Assembly (NCBI GenBank): GCA_020736575.1
Contig: JAGPYM010000002.1
Coordinates: 2,604,001 to 2,668,000 of the forward strand
Origin: Thelonectria olida
Taxonomy: Eukaryota; Ascomycota; Sordariomycetes; Hypocreales; Nectriaceae
Direction of reading: 5' to 3'
Length of the DNA stretch: 64,000 nucleotides
A program made the position numbers and the translations under genes. Under the pieces are notes generated by a model that did no database searches, was not told the origin of the DNA, and saw only the letters and a program-made list of their open reading frames with translations. Numbering within the stretch: the first letter of the stretch is position 1; every line of letters starts with the position of its first letter. Shown piece after piece: positions 11,327 to 22,766 of this stretch.

Positions 11327-11908
11327 ATGCCACAGCACAAGCGCATCTCTCGTCCCAAGCCGCCGCCTCCCGGCAACGAGGAGGCGTCCGCCAACCTCAA
11401 CCTTGGCGAGTTCCAAAACGTCGACACCCTCACCCTCTCCGAAGCCCACCTCGTCCTCAACGCCCTTGTCTCCAAGCGCCGCAACGACCGCAAGAACGTA
11501 AACGAGACCGAGTAAACACCAACCCCCATCCACGCTCCTGTCTCCCAAAAACACGTAAAAGCGCTGACCACGACTTCGTACCGTAGAATGCTGAACCAAA
11601 CGCTTAACTATCTGGATCATTTCGCTCGCTTCACCCAAAAGGAAAACGTCGAGGCCGTTGAACGCCTTCTCAGCGCGCACAAGGACCTGGCCAAATTCGA
11701 GCGTGCACAGCTGGGTACGAAACGATAATCCCTAACAAGAGCTTGGGGGAACCTTCTTCTTTGAGATTCTAACGTTTGCCTCATAGGTTCTCTATGCTGC
11801 GAAAACGCCGACGAGGCCAAGACGCTCATCCCTTCGCTGGCCGAAAAGATCAAGGACGAGGATCTCCAGGACCTTCTCGACGAAATCTCAAAGTTGCAAA
11901 ACCGGTAA
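11327..11908 (+). CDS. rpb4: DNA-directed RNA polymerase II subunit Rpb4
   Basis: Rpb4 forms the stalk of RNA polymerase II with Rpb7 and contributes to initiation and mRNA decay coupling. Exons are 11327-11511, 11587-11714 and 11787-11908 (144 aa). The first donor is the second of two GTAAAC sites and yields NETEMLNQTLNYLDHFARF; using the first would break phase. Family features are GEFQNVDTLTLSEAHLVLNA near the N-terminus and the HRDC-like helices with YLDHFARF, LCCENADEAKTLIPSL and LQDLLDEISKLQ at the C-terminus. Length matches filamentous-fungal Rpb4, which lacks the long insert seen in the yeast protein. Confidence 0.95.
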
Positions 11909-12422
11909 ACGCGCTTCTCAGTGACACAACTTGATTGTGGAAAGTGGGAGAGGAAAAAAAGGATTTTGGTTTTCTGGAGCGGGTTGGAATTGCTCAATTT
12001 TCCCCGAATAGGGCCACAGTTCAAAGACGGCATGGCATAAGACGGTTTGACTTCCAGTTTTGAGGACAATTCTTGCATTTGAGGCGTATGGTAGGTCGGA
12101 CTCTATAAGGCAACTACACACTTGTTCGGGTACGAGAGAGTAGACAAACATCACTCCGTACTTGGAAAGAAAAAAAGGCAATCCCTGGTACTATTGACCT
12201 TATGACGAAATGAAACTTGTTTGTTTATATGGTCTAGGACCTTCACCAGCAGCCTAGATCCGTGCCATTGCCACATAAAAACCCCCCCGCCACTCCAAAT
12301 TGATCTCAAGGAAATGATGCCAGCCATACACTTGAATTTCAGGGTATTAATCTATGCCCAACGCCGGAAAATCTCACCACAACCCCTTCCCTCACGAACC
12401 CCCCCCCCTTGATATCAGACAT
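11909..12422. other. Intergenic, rpb4 3' side
   Basis: 514 bp between two convergent stop codons. It holds both 3' UTRs and short C and A homopolymers (for example near 12402). Nothing else is recognisable. Confidence 0.5.
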
Positions 12423-13558
12423 TTACCGCTCAGGTCCGAGATTGCGATACTGGTTCCAGTGGTTGACGTAGGTGTTCTGGTGACGATCTGTGAGGGACGC
12501 ATTGAGATTGGCACGAGGGTCAACAGGGCCAGTTGGCTGGACAGGGTGTTGCTGCGCGACGACGTCTTGAGAATATGGTGCCATGGAAGCACGGCTATGG
12601 GTCTCAGCTGGAAGCTCTACCGGAGCAGTACTTGTGCCATCCATCTCGAAGGTATCGACAGGGGGCCGCAAAGGGTCGTGGGGCATGTCCGCTCGGCCTA
12701 GATGACATTAGCATTGGAACAGAGTGTGCAAAGGGAGGCGGAATACAAACCTCCAAAAGGAGCAAAGGGGTCACCACTGCCCTGTGTGCCTGTGGTGTGG
12801 GGAGACATGACTTGCAGGTAGTTCTTCTCTCCGTTGTCGCTATCACGGATGGCGTCGATGCTGAACCTTCCCTCAGATATTGCCACTACTCGTCGGCTGC
12901 GTCGAAAGTATCTGATCAATAGAAACGTACAGATTCCCAGAGCGATAGCCCCGCCGATAGAAACTCCAGCAATCATTCCAGTCGAAGGTGAGCTGCTCGC
13001 GGCATCATCAGGAGAAACTCCAGCAACGGTGCTCTCAGTAAGAGTAGCTTCAGGCGAAGAAGTACTCGTCGTCAATGAAGGGTCCAACGACGAGAGAGTG
13101 GACGAAGGGGTTGGAGTTGGTGACTTGTCCGTGATGATGAGGGTATGCTTGGTGATTGTGACCGGGTTCTGGTTGGGAATCGTGTGAGTAACTCCCGAGT
13201 CAGTCATTGTCTTTGATGGTTTATCGTTTTTGCCAGTGGACTCGTCCTTGCCCTTGTCCGTCTTGGAGGGTATGGACATGGGCAAGTCATCGCCATCCGA
13301 CTCGTCAGATGGGAGAGTCGATGGCGTGTCCCCCTCTCGGCTTCGAATGATGCTAGTGCTGAGTGCAGAAGTCTTGGAGGTTATTTTTTCTGAGGTGGTC
13401 ATGATGTCGTCGGGTGGTGGGATCCAGAAAGTACTGCAAAATCCGTCCTCGCATGGGTCTTGGGAGCAGCATCCCCTAAAGTCTCCCGTGCTGCATGCGT
13501 AGAAAGTTTCACCTGGTTCACAGCTGGTGGCCTCTGTAGGGAGAATATCTAGGTGCAT
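12423..13558 (-). CDS. Cys-rich single-pass membrane protein, unknown function
   Basis: Minus-strand exons are 13558-12751 and 12697-12423 (360 aa); the 53-nt intron keeps phase. The first ~45 residues carry a compact cysteine cluster (CEPGETFYACSTGDFRGCCS, then QDPCEDGFC). A Ser/Thr/Pro-rich stalk of ~120 residues follows, probably O-glycosylated. One transmembrane helix comes next (IAGVSIGGAIALGICTFLLI), then basic residues RYFRRSRR and a cytoplasmic tail of about 160 residues. I see no N-terminal signal peptide, so membrane insertion would rely on the internal helix. The layout resembles fungal wall-sensor-like proteins, but no named domain is evident. The start at 13558 is the first ATG in frame; an upstream exon cannot be excluded. 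Confidence 0.75.
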
Positions 13559-15251
13559 GCTTCACGCCCGCAACACAACACGAACTCGAGAACCACGAGA
13601 GTAGGGAGTAGGAAGGGCAGGTGTGAGCAGAGTTCTCTGGTCAAGGGAAACAGAGTCAGGGCTAGGTAGCCGAAGCAGGAGAGGGTAGGAGGCCGTGTGG
13701 TACCCGAGATGTTGGAAGCCAAGAAACCAGGTTCGCAATCTAAGTCCGGGCCAGGCTCGGAGCCGCGGGAGACGGTCTCCAAGGGAATCTCTGGAATTTC
13801 AGGTGACGGGGTTGCTGAGCGGGAATCCCCTCGCATGGCTGCATCCAGAGGGACACGACGTCTGGGGCGACGAGTAACCCAGACGAGAAGGAGAGAAAAG
13901 GATGGGAGAGAAGCGTAGTGCTGGAGGCGTCGGCGTGAGCGAGAGGGGGAGTGATGATGGGTAGAGAGGGCAGAGGGCGGGAAACGGGAAGAGGGAGAAG
14001 ATTGTGCGGGAGAAACCCAAGTGATATGGAGTTGAGGAAGTTGGGCGAATTGCAGTGCATCACAATAGAAACTAATCAACAGGAGGGGACTCATTGGCAG
14101 GACAGTTGCCAAGGGCCGTCACTTCCACTTGCCGTTTGGCGGGCACCTGCCGTCATCTGAATGGCTATTTTCTCAGCCCAGTGTTTATTTGTGCACGTCT
14201 ATCTCCATTCACTCTGATTCATTCTCATTCAAAATCGCTAAGAGGATGGGTAGATACCTTCTTGTCTGGCTGGGTATTGAGCCCAAGTCGTATCGATAGC
14301 CGCAACTCTTCCTTCATCCATTTGCGTCTGGCACATTCTGAAACGCAAACATCACACCTCCTTCAAGTAAAGAGCAACATCGGTTCAATACCTAATCTCT
14401 GCAGATCACGTTACACGAGTAGACAATATCGTTGCTAGGAATCATTTGCCTTCGGCCCTGTCTCGCTCCTCGTCCCCCAGATGCCATGTATGCTCCAGCT
14501 TCAGAACAGCAACATATTCCGAAGCAGATTGTGTGATCTCGATGCTTCCGGAAAGAAATATGACAACAATATTGACGGGCAGTTTGCGCGGACCGTACGT
14601 CGGCCTCCTCTCGGCGGAGTATATCAAATCCAGCACTCGGCTGAAGTAGCTGATCGGCCATAAGCCAACCCGACAATGGTTTGCGTGACGTCGTGTGTCA
14701 TGTACGTTGCATACCTAGGTAGGCATATGCAAATGATCCTTGATTGTGTAGCGTACATATCTTGGCAAAGCAAGTCGACTGCCATGGTAAACCATGATAT
14801 ATGCTCAAGTTTATGCCTGGGAGGCTGCATTCCGTCAAAACAACCTCAACAACTATCAAGGCCTCAACATGATTTAATCAAACTCCATGCAGCCATCGTA
14901 AAAACACCCCCAGCCCTTATCAGTGCAAGGTCTCTTACTTCCGCAGCTCATCCTCGGGTGTTTCCAGTGGTCACACTTTGCAACATGCAAACAACCGCCC
15001 ACGCCAACTCTCCCACCCTAAAGGTCCGCACCCAACTCCCAACTCAGTTTGCTCACCGTTGAGAAGAACACACCACATGTACGACCTGAGCATCCGCCAT
15101 TCATTATCACGAAACTTGGTTGACTGAGACTTCAGGTAACATCGTCAATTGTTCCTTTTTAGACACCTGTACCCAAAAACGCCTAATACATTACGGGGAC
15201 ATGAAACTGGCACACCATTCGTTTTATACCCGCGCCGGCTCTAGAATACCC
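13559..15251. other. Intergenic, 1.7 kb
   Basis: No convincing gene. The right half precedes the puf6 stop codon and includes a TACCTAGGTA palindrome at 14712-14721. ORFs of up to ~190 codons near 13549-14112 are low-complexity (Ser/Leu/Pro) and probably lie in the leader of the membrane-protein gene. Confidence 0.45.
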
Positions 15252-17373
15252 TCACAACTTCTCCAAAAGTAGCTTGCTTCCCATATTGCCCACAGGCTTG
15301 TCGCCCTTCTTCTTGCCCTTCTTCCCCTTTGGTGCGGCCTCCTGAGCTTCCCGCGCCGCCTTCTGCTCTGCCGTCTCTTCCGTGGCAGCCTTCTCCAGAG
15401 CCTTCTTGTTCTTCTTGAGAATCTTCTTCAACGCAGAAGCCTCGCCAAAGTCGCTAGCCTCAAGTAGGCCAACAACCACCCAAGAGCTGGGTCCAGTGGC
15501 CCATTCGAGAATGTGCTCCTGGATGATGGGGTACAGAGTGTTGGCAAAGTTCAAGGGCGGCTCAACAGGGATAATCTTGCTGGCCTCCTTGTCAAATTTG
15601 CCACCTTGGATCAGCGACTTGAGCATACGGCCACCGAAGGGCGTGCTCGCGATGTGGACCTGCTGTGTGAGGTCGTCCTCTTGGGACACCTGCTTGGGGT
15701 CGCCACCGGCCGACTGGGCAATCGCCTCCAACGCTTTCGAGTTGTCATTATTGACACCAGAAAGAAGAACGTCCGTAACAAGCTGGCAGCCAAATGCCGT
15801 GGCCGTAATGTCAGAGGGTTGAGCTGCAATCGCAGAGACAAGGCTGGGTGCCAGAAAGGCGATCAACTCGTTACGTCGGGCATCCTCATCCTTCTTGCTG
15901 GTCGTTTTGCGGATCTCGCGCACCTCTTCAAGAAGCTCAACGTCGAAAGAGTGGCTAGGGGGGAAGACGGACTTTGATAGTCCCTCGAAAAGGTAAAGAA
16001 GTGTCGCTCTAGCGGAAGGATTGCTGAGCGCCGCTGCAAGGTTTTGGGGTATGGCCTCCTCATCCTCGCCAAGGAGCTCAGGGAAGATGGCCTTGGCCGC
16101 CAGCTTGGTATCGTCAATAACATCGTAAGCCGTAAGGATGACAAGGTAGGCGCAAGCATCGCCAGACATGAGGAGAAAAGTGCCCTTGTACGTTTTTAGA
16201 ATCTGCTTTCGGTCCTTGGCAGAGCCGTATGCGAGTAGCAAGCAGGTCAACTTGGCACCAGACTTCGTGAAAGCCATGTTCTTGAGCAAATCGCCACTTT
16301 CGTCTCCCTTAATCATCTCGACAAACTCAGTAAACTCCTCCGTTCCGGGCTGAGTGTTCAAAAAGTATTGTAGCATGGCGTCGTGGAGCATGGTAAAACC
16401 GGTCATCTTCTTCTGGACTAGGGAGTTGATCATGTCTGCCAGACTCTTCATGATATGTCCTCTCTTGCTGGGCTCCGCCTCAAAGATGGCCTTGAGGTCT
16501 GCTGTGGGGTTCACGTCCTTGTCCTTGGTGAGTTCTCTGAGAACAAACTCGGGGCCGTACCACTCTCGCAGTAGGTAGGCCTTCTGCTCCTTAGTCGCAG
16601 CGCCTCGGTAGATGTCGTCGAGAATCCATGAAGCCTCGGCATGGTTGATCAACTTGCGGACCTTGGTGTAAAACTCGGGGATGATGATATCGCGAATCTC
16701 AGTGTCGTTTTGAACCAGGAGCTTTCCGATTAAAAACTTGGCATATCGACTCTCAGCAAGCTGAGCATAGGTTCCCACGAGCTCCCGAGCAATCTGCTTC
16801 CTCTGATCGGGAGTCGAGTACTTGATGGCGGTTTGCACCGCGCGGACGGCATCGTGCTTGAGGACGAAATCCTTGACGCGGCCGGTGATGATGGTGAAGA
16901 GCTCGTCGACCAGGGTTTGTCTCTCCTCCTTGGGCACATGGGACTTCCTTCGCAATCGCTCCCAGAGCTTCTTTGTTCGCTGAAGTTCGTCGGCAAGGGG
17001 TTTGGCGGCTCTGCGTTCTAGGGCGAGCTGCTTCTGCTTGGCATGGGATTCGCGAGAGGTTTGACCTGGGGAGATGGTTAACAGTGTAAAAGGCATGGGT
17101 GGTGTGGCTGGAAAACATACCTCGCTCGAAAGTCTTTCCATTGGCATTTCCATTGGAATTCTTGGTGTCCTTATTGGAAGACTCATTGTTTAATTTGGCA
17201 CCGCCATCCTCAGAGTCAGAGACATCAGACGAATCCTCCTCGGGGTCCTCCTCGGGTTGTCGTCGACTTTTGGTCTCGTCCACGCGCGCCTTCTTGAATT
17301 TGGGGTTAGTCTTTCCCCTGGTGCTGGTCGCAGACTTCCGCTTCGTCCCAACTGCTGCGCTTTTCGTGGCCAT
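15252..17373 (-). CDS. puf6: Pumilio-family ribosome biogenesis protein Puf6
   Basis: Nucleolar Puf-A/Puf6 protein acting in 60S subunit assembly; yeast Puf6 also represses ASH1 mRNA (family knowledge). Minus-strand exons are 17373-17121 and 17065-15252 (688 aa), with a 55-nt phase-1 intron. The N-terminus is basic then acidic (KRKSATSTRGKTNPKFKKAR, EEDPEEDSSDVSDSEDGG), typical of nucleolar proteins. It is followed by an array of Puf-type helical repeats (DAVRAVQTAIKYSTPDQRKQ, ESRYAKFLIGKLLVQNDTEI, AEASWILDDIYRGAATKEQK, HDAMLQYFLN). A CPL-type C-terminal domain and a Lys-rich tail (PKGKKGKKKGDKPVGN) end the protein. No frame anomalies. Confidence 0.95.
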
Positions 17374-17983
17374 TGTGTTGGCTATGGAAGTTGGTGGCCG
17401 GGATGGTGAGGTGATGGTTGTATGCAGATTGGAATTTCTGCCGCCAAACGTTGAAGGCTGCCGAAACTTTTTTTTTGCGATAGGCGGGCGATAGCGATAA
17501 GCCTGGCCCCCGTTGCTGCTTTTCCACTATCGCGCTTGTGAACAAGGTACCCCCACATAGAATAATTCAGTTGTGCAAGATTTTGCCCCCCCAAATGCCC
17601 CCACAAACAACTACATATATATTGCATAAAGTGGCCTCACATTTGGCAGCTCATCCCGCGTCCGCAGCCGACGATAGTGTCGGCAATAAAACCGGCAACT
17701 ATTCACCCCGGGGCCGACATGGAAAGCTCAAGGAATCGGAGAACAATGTCCCGGCGTCGCCAAGGTCAATCTCGTCTCATTTCTGATGATGGCATCCGTA
17801 CAAGACTGTATTATATATCTCCGCTCTCAATTCTTAGTTTCCTTTTCCGTTTCGTGTCTTTTCGTATCTGTTTCTTGTTGTTGCTTTGCTTCTGTCTCTT
17901 TCTTTACTTCGTTCGGACCTCGTCTCGGGAATAGTCTCCTAATAGCGACCGCTTCTAGTTGTCGCCTGCTCGGCCTACGAGCC
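17374..17983. promoter_or_regulatory. Divergent promoter, puf6 / SRPK-like kinase
   Basis: 610 bp between divergent start codons. The kinase-proximal part is an extreme T/C-rich tract (about 17805-17925), read here as leader sequence. The kinase frame stays open through it as far as an ATG at 17786, so a longer N-terminus is formally possible. Confidence 0.5.
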
Positions 17984-19658
17984 ATGCTCCGAAGTGCGAC
18001 GTGTCGACCAATTCGTTACTCTCGGAGCGTCGGCATTGCTCCTCATAATCAGGAGGGCATCTCTAAATTTAGGTCGAGACAGAGTCCTGTGCAGTTGTTT
18101 TCCAGGTCCTTCATCTTGCCGAGACTTGCAAGCCTCTATAGGTCGCGATTCCCCAGAGTCGACTCTCTTCCTCTGGAAGCGCCGATTGACGAGGAAAACA
18201 TTTCCGGCTACCAATGGGAAACCTACTACCATCCTAACCCAGGAGAGATCCTGTATGGAAGATATGAGTTGAAGGCGAAGATTGGTTATGGATCCTCATC
18301 AACTGTTTGGCTGGCCCTGGACTTGACTTCGAATGCGTGAGTGGAGTCGAGCGACTGGCATCCATCGTATCGTAGTTCGACAACTAATTGGAAAGGGGTT
18401 GCAGTCAAGGAGTAACCAAGCCCAAGAAATATGTGGCCATCAAGATCAACGCGAACAACTATGAGGGGGATGATGCCTGGCATGAATTGGGCATATGCCA
18501 CCATATTGCAACCGCAAAGACCTTTAACCCATACCAGAAAGCTCACCCGGCCCTCTTAACCGCCATTGACCACTTCATTATTCCAACTCGAAGAGGCTCA
18601 CATCTCTGCATGGTATTCGACCCGATGAGAGAGCCGTTGTGGATGTTTAAGCGACGACTCAGCGACAGCGGGAAAGTCACGCGAACATGTCTCCCCATCT
18701 TGAAGCGTCATCTACGGACCATTTTGGCAGGTCTGGAATACCTTCATTCAGAGTGCAAGATTATCCACACAGGTATGTACAAATACGCACTCCTTTGAGA
18801 AAGCCGTCTAAGCCGTAAACAGACTTGAAGGCGGACAACATCCTGATGACGTTTGAAGATCACGCGGTTCTTGAGAGGTTTGTCCAAGGGCAAGCGTCAA
18901 AGACGTTGCCACGGAAGACATTTCGTGGCCGCTCAGTTTACCAATGCCAGAACGATTTCGGCCAAGTCAAAGACCGACCATCTCTACTGAAAATGAGCCC
19001 AAAGTTGGCAGACTTTGGCCTCGCCCATGACGGGACTCGGCAGGGACCCTTCATCAACCCCATACAACCAGACCGTTACCATGCGCCCGAAGTCCTACTG
19101 GGCACGGGCTGGTCGTATAGCGCAGACATCTGGAACTATGCAATTCTAGTATGGGACCTCCTCACTGGGCGCACCTTGTTTTGGGACCACCAAGAGAGCA
19201 GTGAGCCTTATAGTGCAGCCCGCCATATAGGCGACATGATTGGGACGCTTGGGCCGGTGCCGGAAGCGCTTATTCGGAAAGAGAGAGAGATGCGGAACTG
19301 GACGTGGATGCCGGAAGCCTTGAACGCCCAGGGCACGCTGTGCAATACTGTTGTCGACTTTTACGGCGGACCATTCTTCTCAGACGACGGTAAGTCTTGA
19401 TATCATTCTGATCCACAAAGAAGTCTGGGCTCACTCGGAATAGGCACATTTCTTTACAACGACTATGTAAGCAACGGGAGAAGATTCGAAGATATTGTTC
19501 CGCAGTGTATACCCGACCACGAAAAGGACATGTTGCTCCGGTTTATGAGGAGAATGCTCCAATGGCAGCCTGAAGAGAGGCCCAAGGCGAGAGAGTTGAT
19601 GGATGATCCATGGCTCAATACTGATCTAGTTGGGGAGACAGCAATACGAGGTTCTTGA
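17984..19658 (+). CDS. SRPK-like serine/threonine protein kinase
   Basis: Exons are 17984-18336, 18405-18772, 18823-19389 and 19444-19658 (500 aa); all three introns are short and phase-consistent. The kinase domain is complete: Gly-loop KIGYGSSSTVWLALDL, VAIKI, a catalytic loop reading HTDLKADNIL (D241, whose codon is split by intron 2), LADFGLA and HAPEVLLGTGWSYSADIWNY. The organisation, with an insert between the catalytic loop and DFG, is that of fungal SRPK-like kinases. The usual HRD arginine is replaced by Thr. The N-terminus (MLRSATCRPIRYSRSVG onward) is Arg/Ser-rich without acids for ~45 residues and could be a mitochondrial presequence; this is inference. The family is often expanded in filamentous ascomycetes and its substrates here are unknown. 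Confidence 0.88.
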
Positions 19659-20202
19659 CACGCGACTCACGCCTTTGACCATGTTGTTCCATCTGGAAGC
19701 CTGTCAACAGCCCTAAGCCGCAAACTGATGATGATTTGTATCACCTTATTATGCAGGTTACCTTGCGCATATGTGAACCCACTCGGTGTTTTGCCCGACT
19801 AATAATGGGCTCAGCAAGCATAACATGCAGGATCCCGTAATGCAGCAATATGTACTTGTTATATGGGCTCCCTCATCAGATCAGATGCACTCAGCATGGC
19901 CAGACGCCCCTCGTGCCATTGACACATAGCAAACACACATACATACACACGTACACGACAACATCAACCCATTCATCGGCATCATTCCTCGTCCTCTTGT
20001 AAGACAGAAGGACAGCGTTCAACAGCGGTCACCCCAGAGACATGCAGGACGCCACCCGGCATAAATCATTGCACGTGAGCGGCCAATATGCGTTGTTGAC
20101 ATGCCTTGCCGATCCCGGACTTGCCATAGAAGAATGGTTTTCGTGATCCCCCAATTGCACAGAGCGACTTCAGCAAGGCCAAACTCTCCTCTCAGAGTCA
20201 CA
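19659..20202. other. Intergenic with CA-rich tract
   Basis: 544 bp between two rightward genes. A CA/TACA-rich microsatellite-like stretch lies at about 19928-19958. No gene or RNA recognised. Confidence 0.5.
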
Positions 20203-20931
20203 ATGCCTCTCACCATGGAGACCTACTTTACCATGTCTTGCATGGACCCGTCCATCAACCAGATCGCGCCCAACCTCTTTGTTGGGAACGTCAAGAGCTC
20301 GCTGAAGCGCCAAGTTCTTCGAGAAAATAACATCACGGCCGTCGTGTCCCTTCTGGACGGCGGCTACGAAAGATGGAACCACCCCGAGTATAGAGCAATC
20401 ATCCCCAAGGCGTGCCATCTTTATGTGCCTTGCCTGGACAATTCCACCATGGATATCCTCGTTCTCTTGGACAAGATTTGCGACTTCATCGATGTGCAAT
20501 TGAGTAGACATGAGCCTCTCCAACTGTCATCGACCACAACGTCCACGGCGTCAACGCCCATGGACGAACTGGACCAAGACATAGTCCTCCAACAAGGCGC
20601 AGAGACACCACGCGAACCCAATGTCTTGATCCATTGTCGACTAGGCATCTCCCGCTCGGCCACCGTCGCCATAGCCTATCTCATGCGCAAACGCAACGAA
20701 GGGCTCGACTCCATCTACTCCCAAGTCAGACAGAGGCGCAACGTGGTTCGGCCTCGAGACACATTCATCGAGCAACTGCGCATCTGGGAGGCCGTGAAGC
20801 ACAACATCTGGGCTGACGGAGCGAAAACGATGCCCAAACACGAGTACCGAAGCTATCTCGACACGCGTGCCGTGCGATTGAAAGCCAAGGGTTTGACGGG
20901 CAACGAGCCCTTTGGAATGATTCTCAATTGA
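20203..20931 (+). CDS. Dual-specificity protein phosphatase
   Basis: Single-exon DUSP of 242 aa. The signature HCRLGISRSATVAIAYLMRK contains the nucleophile C145 and the phosphate-binding Arg151. The domain starts with INQIAPNLFVGNVKSSLKRQ, the usual DUSP opening. Between CDFIDVQLSRHE and the active-site strand lies a ~35-residue insert rich in Ser/Thr (LSSTTTSTASTPMDELDQD), probably a disordered loop, which is unusual for a small DUSP. I chose the ATG at 20203 because its context (agtcacaATG) is good and the upstream in-frame extension to 20101 looks unconserved. The substrate cannot be inferred; no MAPK-docking motif is obvious. Confidence 0.9.
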   Translation: MPLTMETYFTMSCMDPSINQIAPNLFVGNVKSSLKRQVLRENNITAVVSLLDGGYERWNHPEYRAIIPKACHLYVPCLDNSTMDILVLLDKICDFIDVQLSRHEPLQLSSTTTSTASTPMDELDQDIVLQQGAETPREPNVLIHCRLGISRSATVAIAYLMRKRNEGLDSIYSQVRQRRNVVRPRDTFIEQLRIWEAVKHNIWADGAKTMPKHEYRSYLDTRAVRLKAKGLTGNEPFGMILN

Positions 20932-21515
20932 CCCAACAAATGGACGGAAAAAGAAAAGAAAAGGAACAACAAGACACGGGAATTGCGAGAAATGTTCGGG
21001 ATGTGGAGGACGTTGTTCGGAACGAAATGGCTCAATTCCGACAGGGTTTGTTGGTTGGCAGAATGCCAGCAACCTGGTCGGAGGTGCACAAAAGGTGGTC
21101 GAGACTCGGCAGTAGGTGGCGATAGTTGCATAAGCCAATAGGAGGCTTTTTACAGATTGCATAGATGAGCTTCCCCCCACAATTGATTGAATGCATAAAA
21201 ACGACCCCCAATTCTCTTCGCGACATGAAAACTTAAGGCGGCGATGATGCTTAACCGAAAGAGATTGCCAAGATTTGGGCGGTCAGCACATTCTGCCGCT
21301 CCAACCCAAGCCTCCGAAATTTTGCTGTAGCAATATGCCGGGCGGTCAAACCGGGCTAATCCCACTACGGCGACACCCCGCTATGGGCCTCCCCCCACTT
21401 GCACTCACGTCAGGTCTTGGTTTGACTTGGGAAGAGAGACTGGACTGAGAGAGTGAAGCAAGCAACGAATATTGTATTATTGTTTTCGAATCCTCTCAGA
21501 GGGGAATTATCTAAA
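20932..21515. other. Intergenic between DUSP gene and gir2
   Basis: 584 bp. It contains the DUSP 3' end and the gir2 promoter and leader. No gene or structured repeat seen. Confidence 0.5.
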
Positions 21516-22255
21516 ATGGGGCGCGAAGACCAGATTGAAGAGCGAGAGGTTCTCGAATCCATCTTCCCTGAAGAGATCACAGGTAATGGCCCAGCTTCAA
21601 CTTCATGAAACGATGTGACCAACTGACTCTGAATCTTGTAGATATTTCCGACACGGAATTCAGAGTATCAATCGCCCTAGACATTCTAGACGAGGAAGAC
21701 CGCGAACCCCCAACGATGCTCCTGCAAGTCCGCTACCCTGAAGACTACCCCGAGAAGCCCCCCCACCTCGACATCCTCTCCTCGGCCGACAGCGCCGCCC
21801 ACGAGCACTTCAGCGTCGCCGATGATCGCGACCAGCTCCTCGCCGGCCTCGAAGACACCATCCAGGAGAACCTCGGCATGGCCATGGTATTCACCATCGT
21901 ATCCGCTCTCAAGGAAGCCGCCGAGCAGCTCGTCCAGGACCGCAAGGACGCCGCCGCAAAGGTTCACGAGGAAGCCGTCCTGGCCGCCGAGCGCGAGGAA
22001 AACAAGAAGTTCCACGGCACGCCTGTGACGCCCGAGACGTTCCTCAAGTGGCGTGAGGACTTCCTCAAGGAGATGGCAGAGACCCGTCAGCGCGAAGAGG
22101 AGGAGCGCTTGGCCGAGCTCAAGAAGGCGAGGGTCAAGGAAGCCGTCAAGTTGACGGGCAAGCAGCTCTGGCAGCAAGGCCTGGCGGGCAAGGGTGACGA
22201 AGATGATGACGATGTGCCCGTAGAGGCTGTTGAGAAGCTGAAGGTAGAGGCATGA
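21516..22255 (+). CDS. gir2: RWD-domain protein Gir2 (RWDD1 homolog)
   Basis: Gir2 binds Gcn1 and the Rbg2 GTPase and can dampen Gcn2 activation (family knowledge). Exons are 21516-21582 and 21642-22255 (226 aa), with a 59-nt intron. The RWD domain occupies about residues 1-110: GREDQIEEREVLESIFPEEI, then the YPEDYPEKPPHLDI signature. The C-terminal half is a charged coiled coil (REEEERLAELKKARVKEAVK) with the family block LTGKQLWQQGLAG and an acidic EDDDDVP stretch. Intact and ordinary. Confidence 0.94.
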
Positions 22256-22766
22256 GACAAGGCGGCATGAGGTAACATGAGAGCCTGACCGGTCGACCGC
22301 ATTATTTGGAGTTCGGGGCTTGATGGGATTCTGCGTAGGCGACAGGCCTGCCATGAAATGAAGGGATGACTGTGTGCATTCTTCAAAGAGATACAAGAGA
22401 TACGGGACGGGGGCGAGAGGCCAAAGGCCCTCTTTACACGTAATGGAGCGACATGCCTTATTTGCTCAACAAAATTCTCAGGGTATAGAACTCGGGTTGG
22501 AACCCCGCGAAATGTCCACTATATATTTGGGGTTTCAATTGTGAACCCTATTGAGAAGCTTATTGTGATAGATGTAAGGCCAGGGTTTAGCCTGTATCGA
22601 CCTTCATTGTGTGCCTAGAATTTCGGCTTTTTTAAAAAATAATATTTGGGGTTTCAATCCCTTTTTCCAGACATGCCTACCTATGTATCTGCCCAAAACG
22701 CCGTCTAATGCCCTATTCTTTTTGTCGCATCAACCAAAGTGTCCATCATTCCAGAAACATCGTTGC
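22256..22766. other. Convergent 3' region with 17-bp direct repeat
   Basis: 511 bp between the convergent gir2 and acl4 stops. Two identical 17-bp copies (ATATTTGGGGTTTCAAT) lie at 22523-22539 and 22642-22658. The first continues into an imperfect inverted repeat. No ORF of interest. Confidence 0.6.

Noticed and set aside
1447..13558. Secondary-metabolite cluster around the methyltransferase
   Set aside because: Neighbours are core genes (tma22, rpn10, trs23, rpb4); no synthase or oxidoreductase set.
21686..22396. 236-codon minus-strand ORF
   Set aside because: Antisense to gir2 exon 2; caused by its strong third-position bias.
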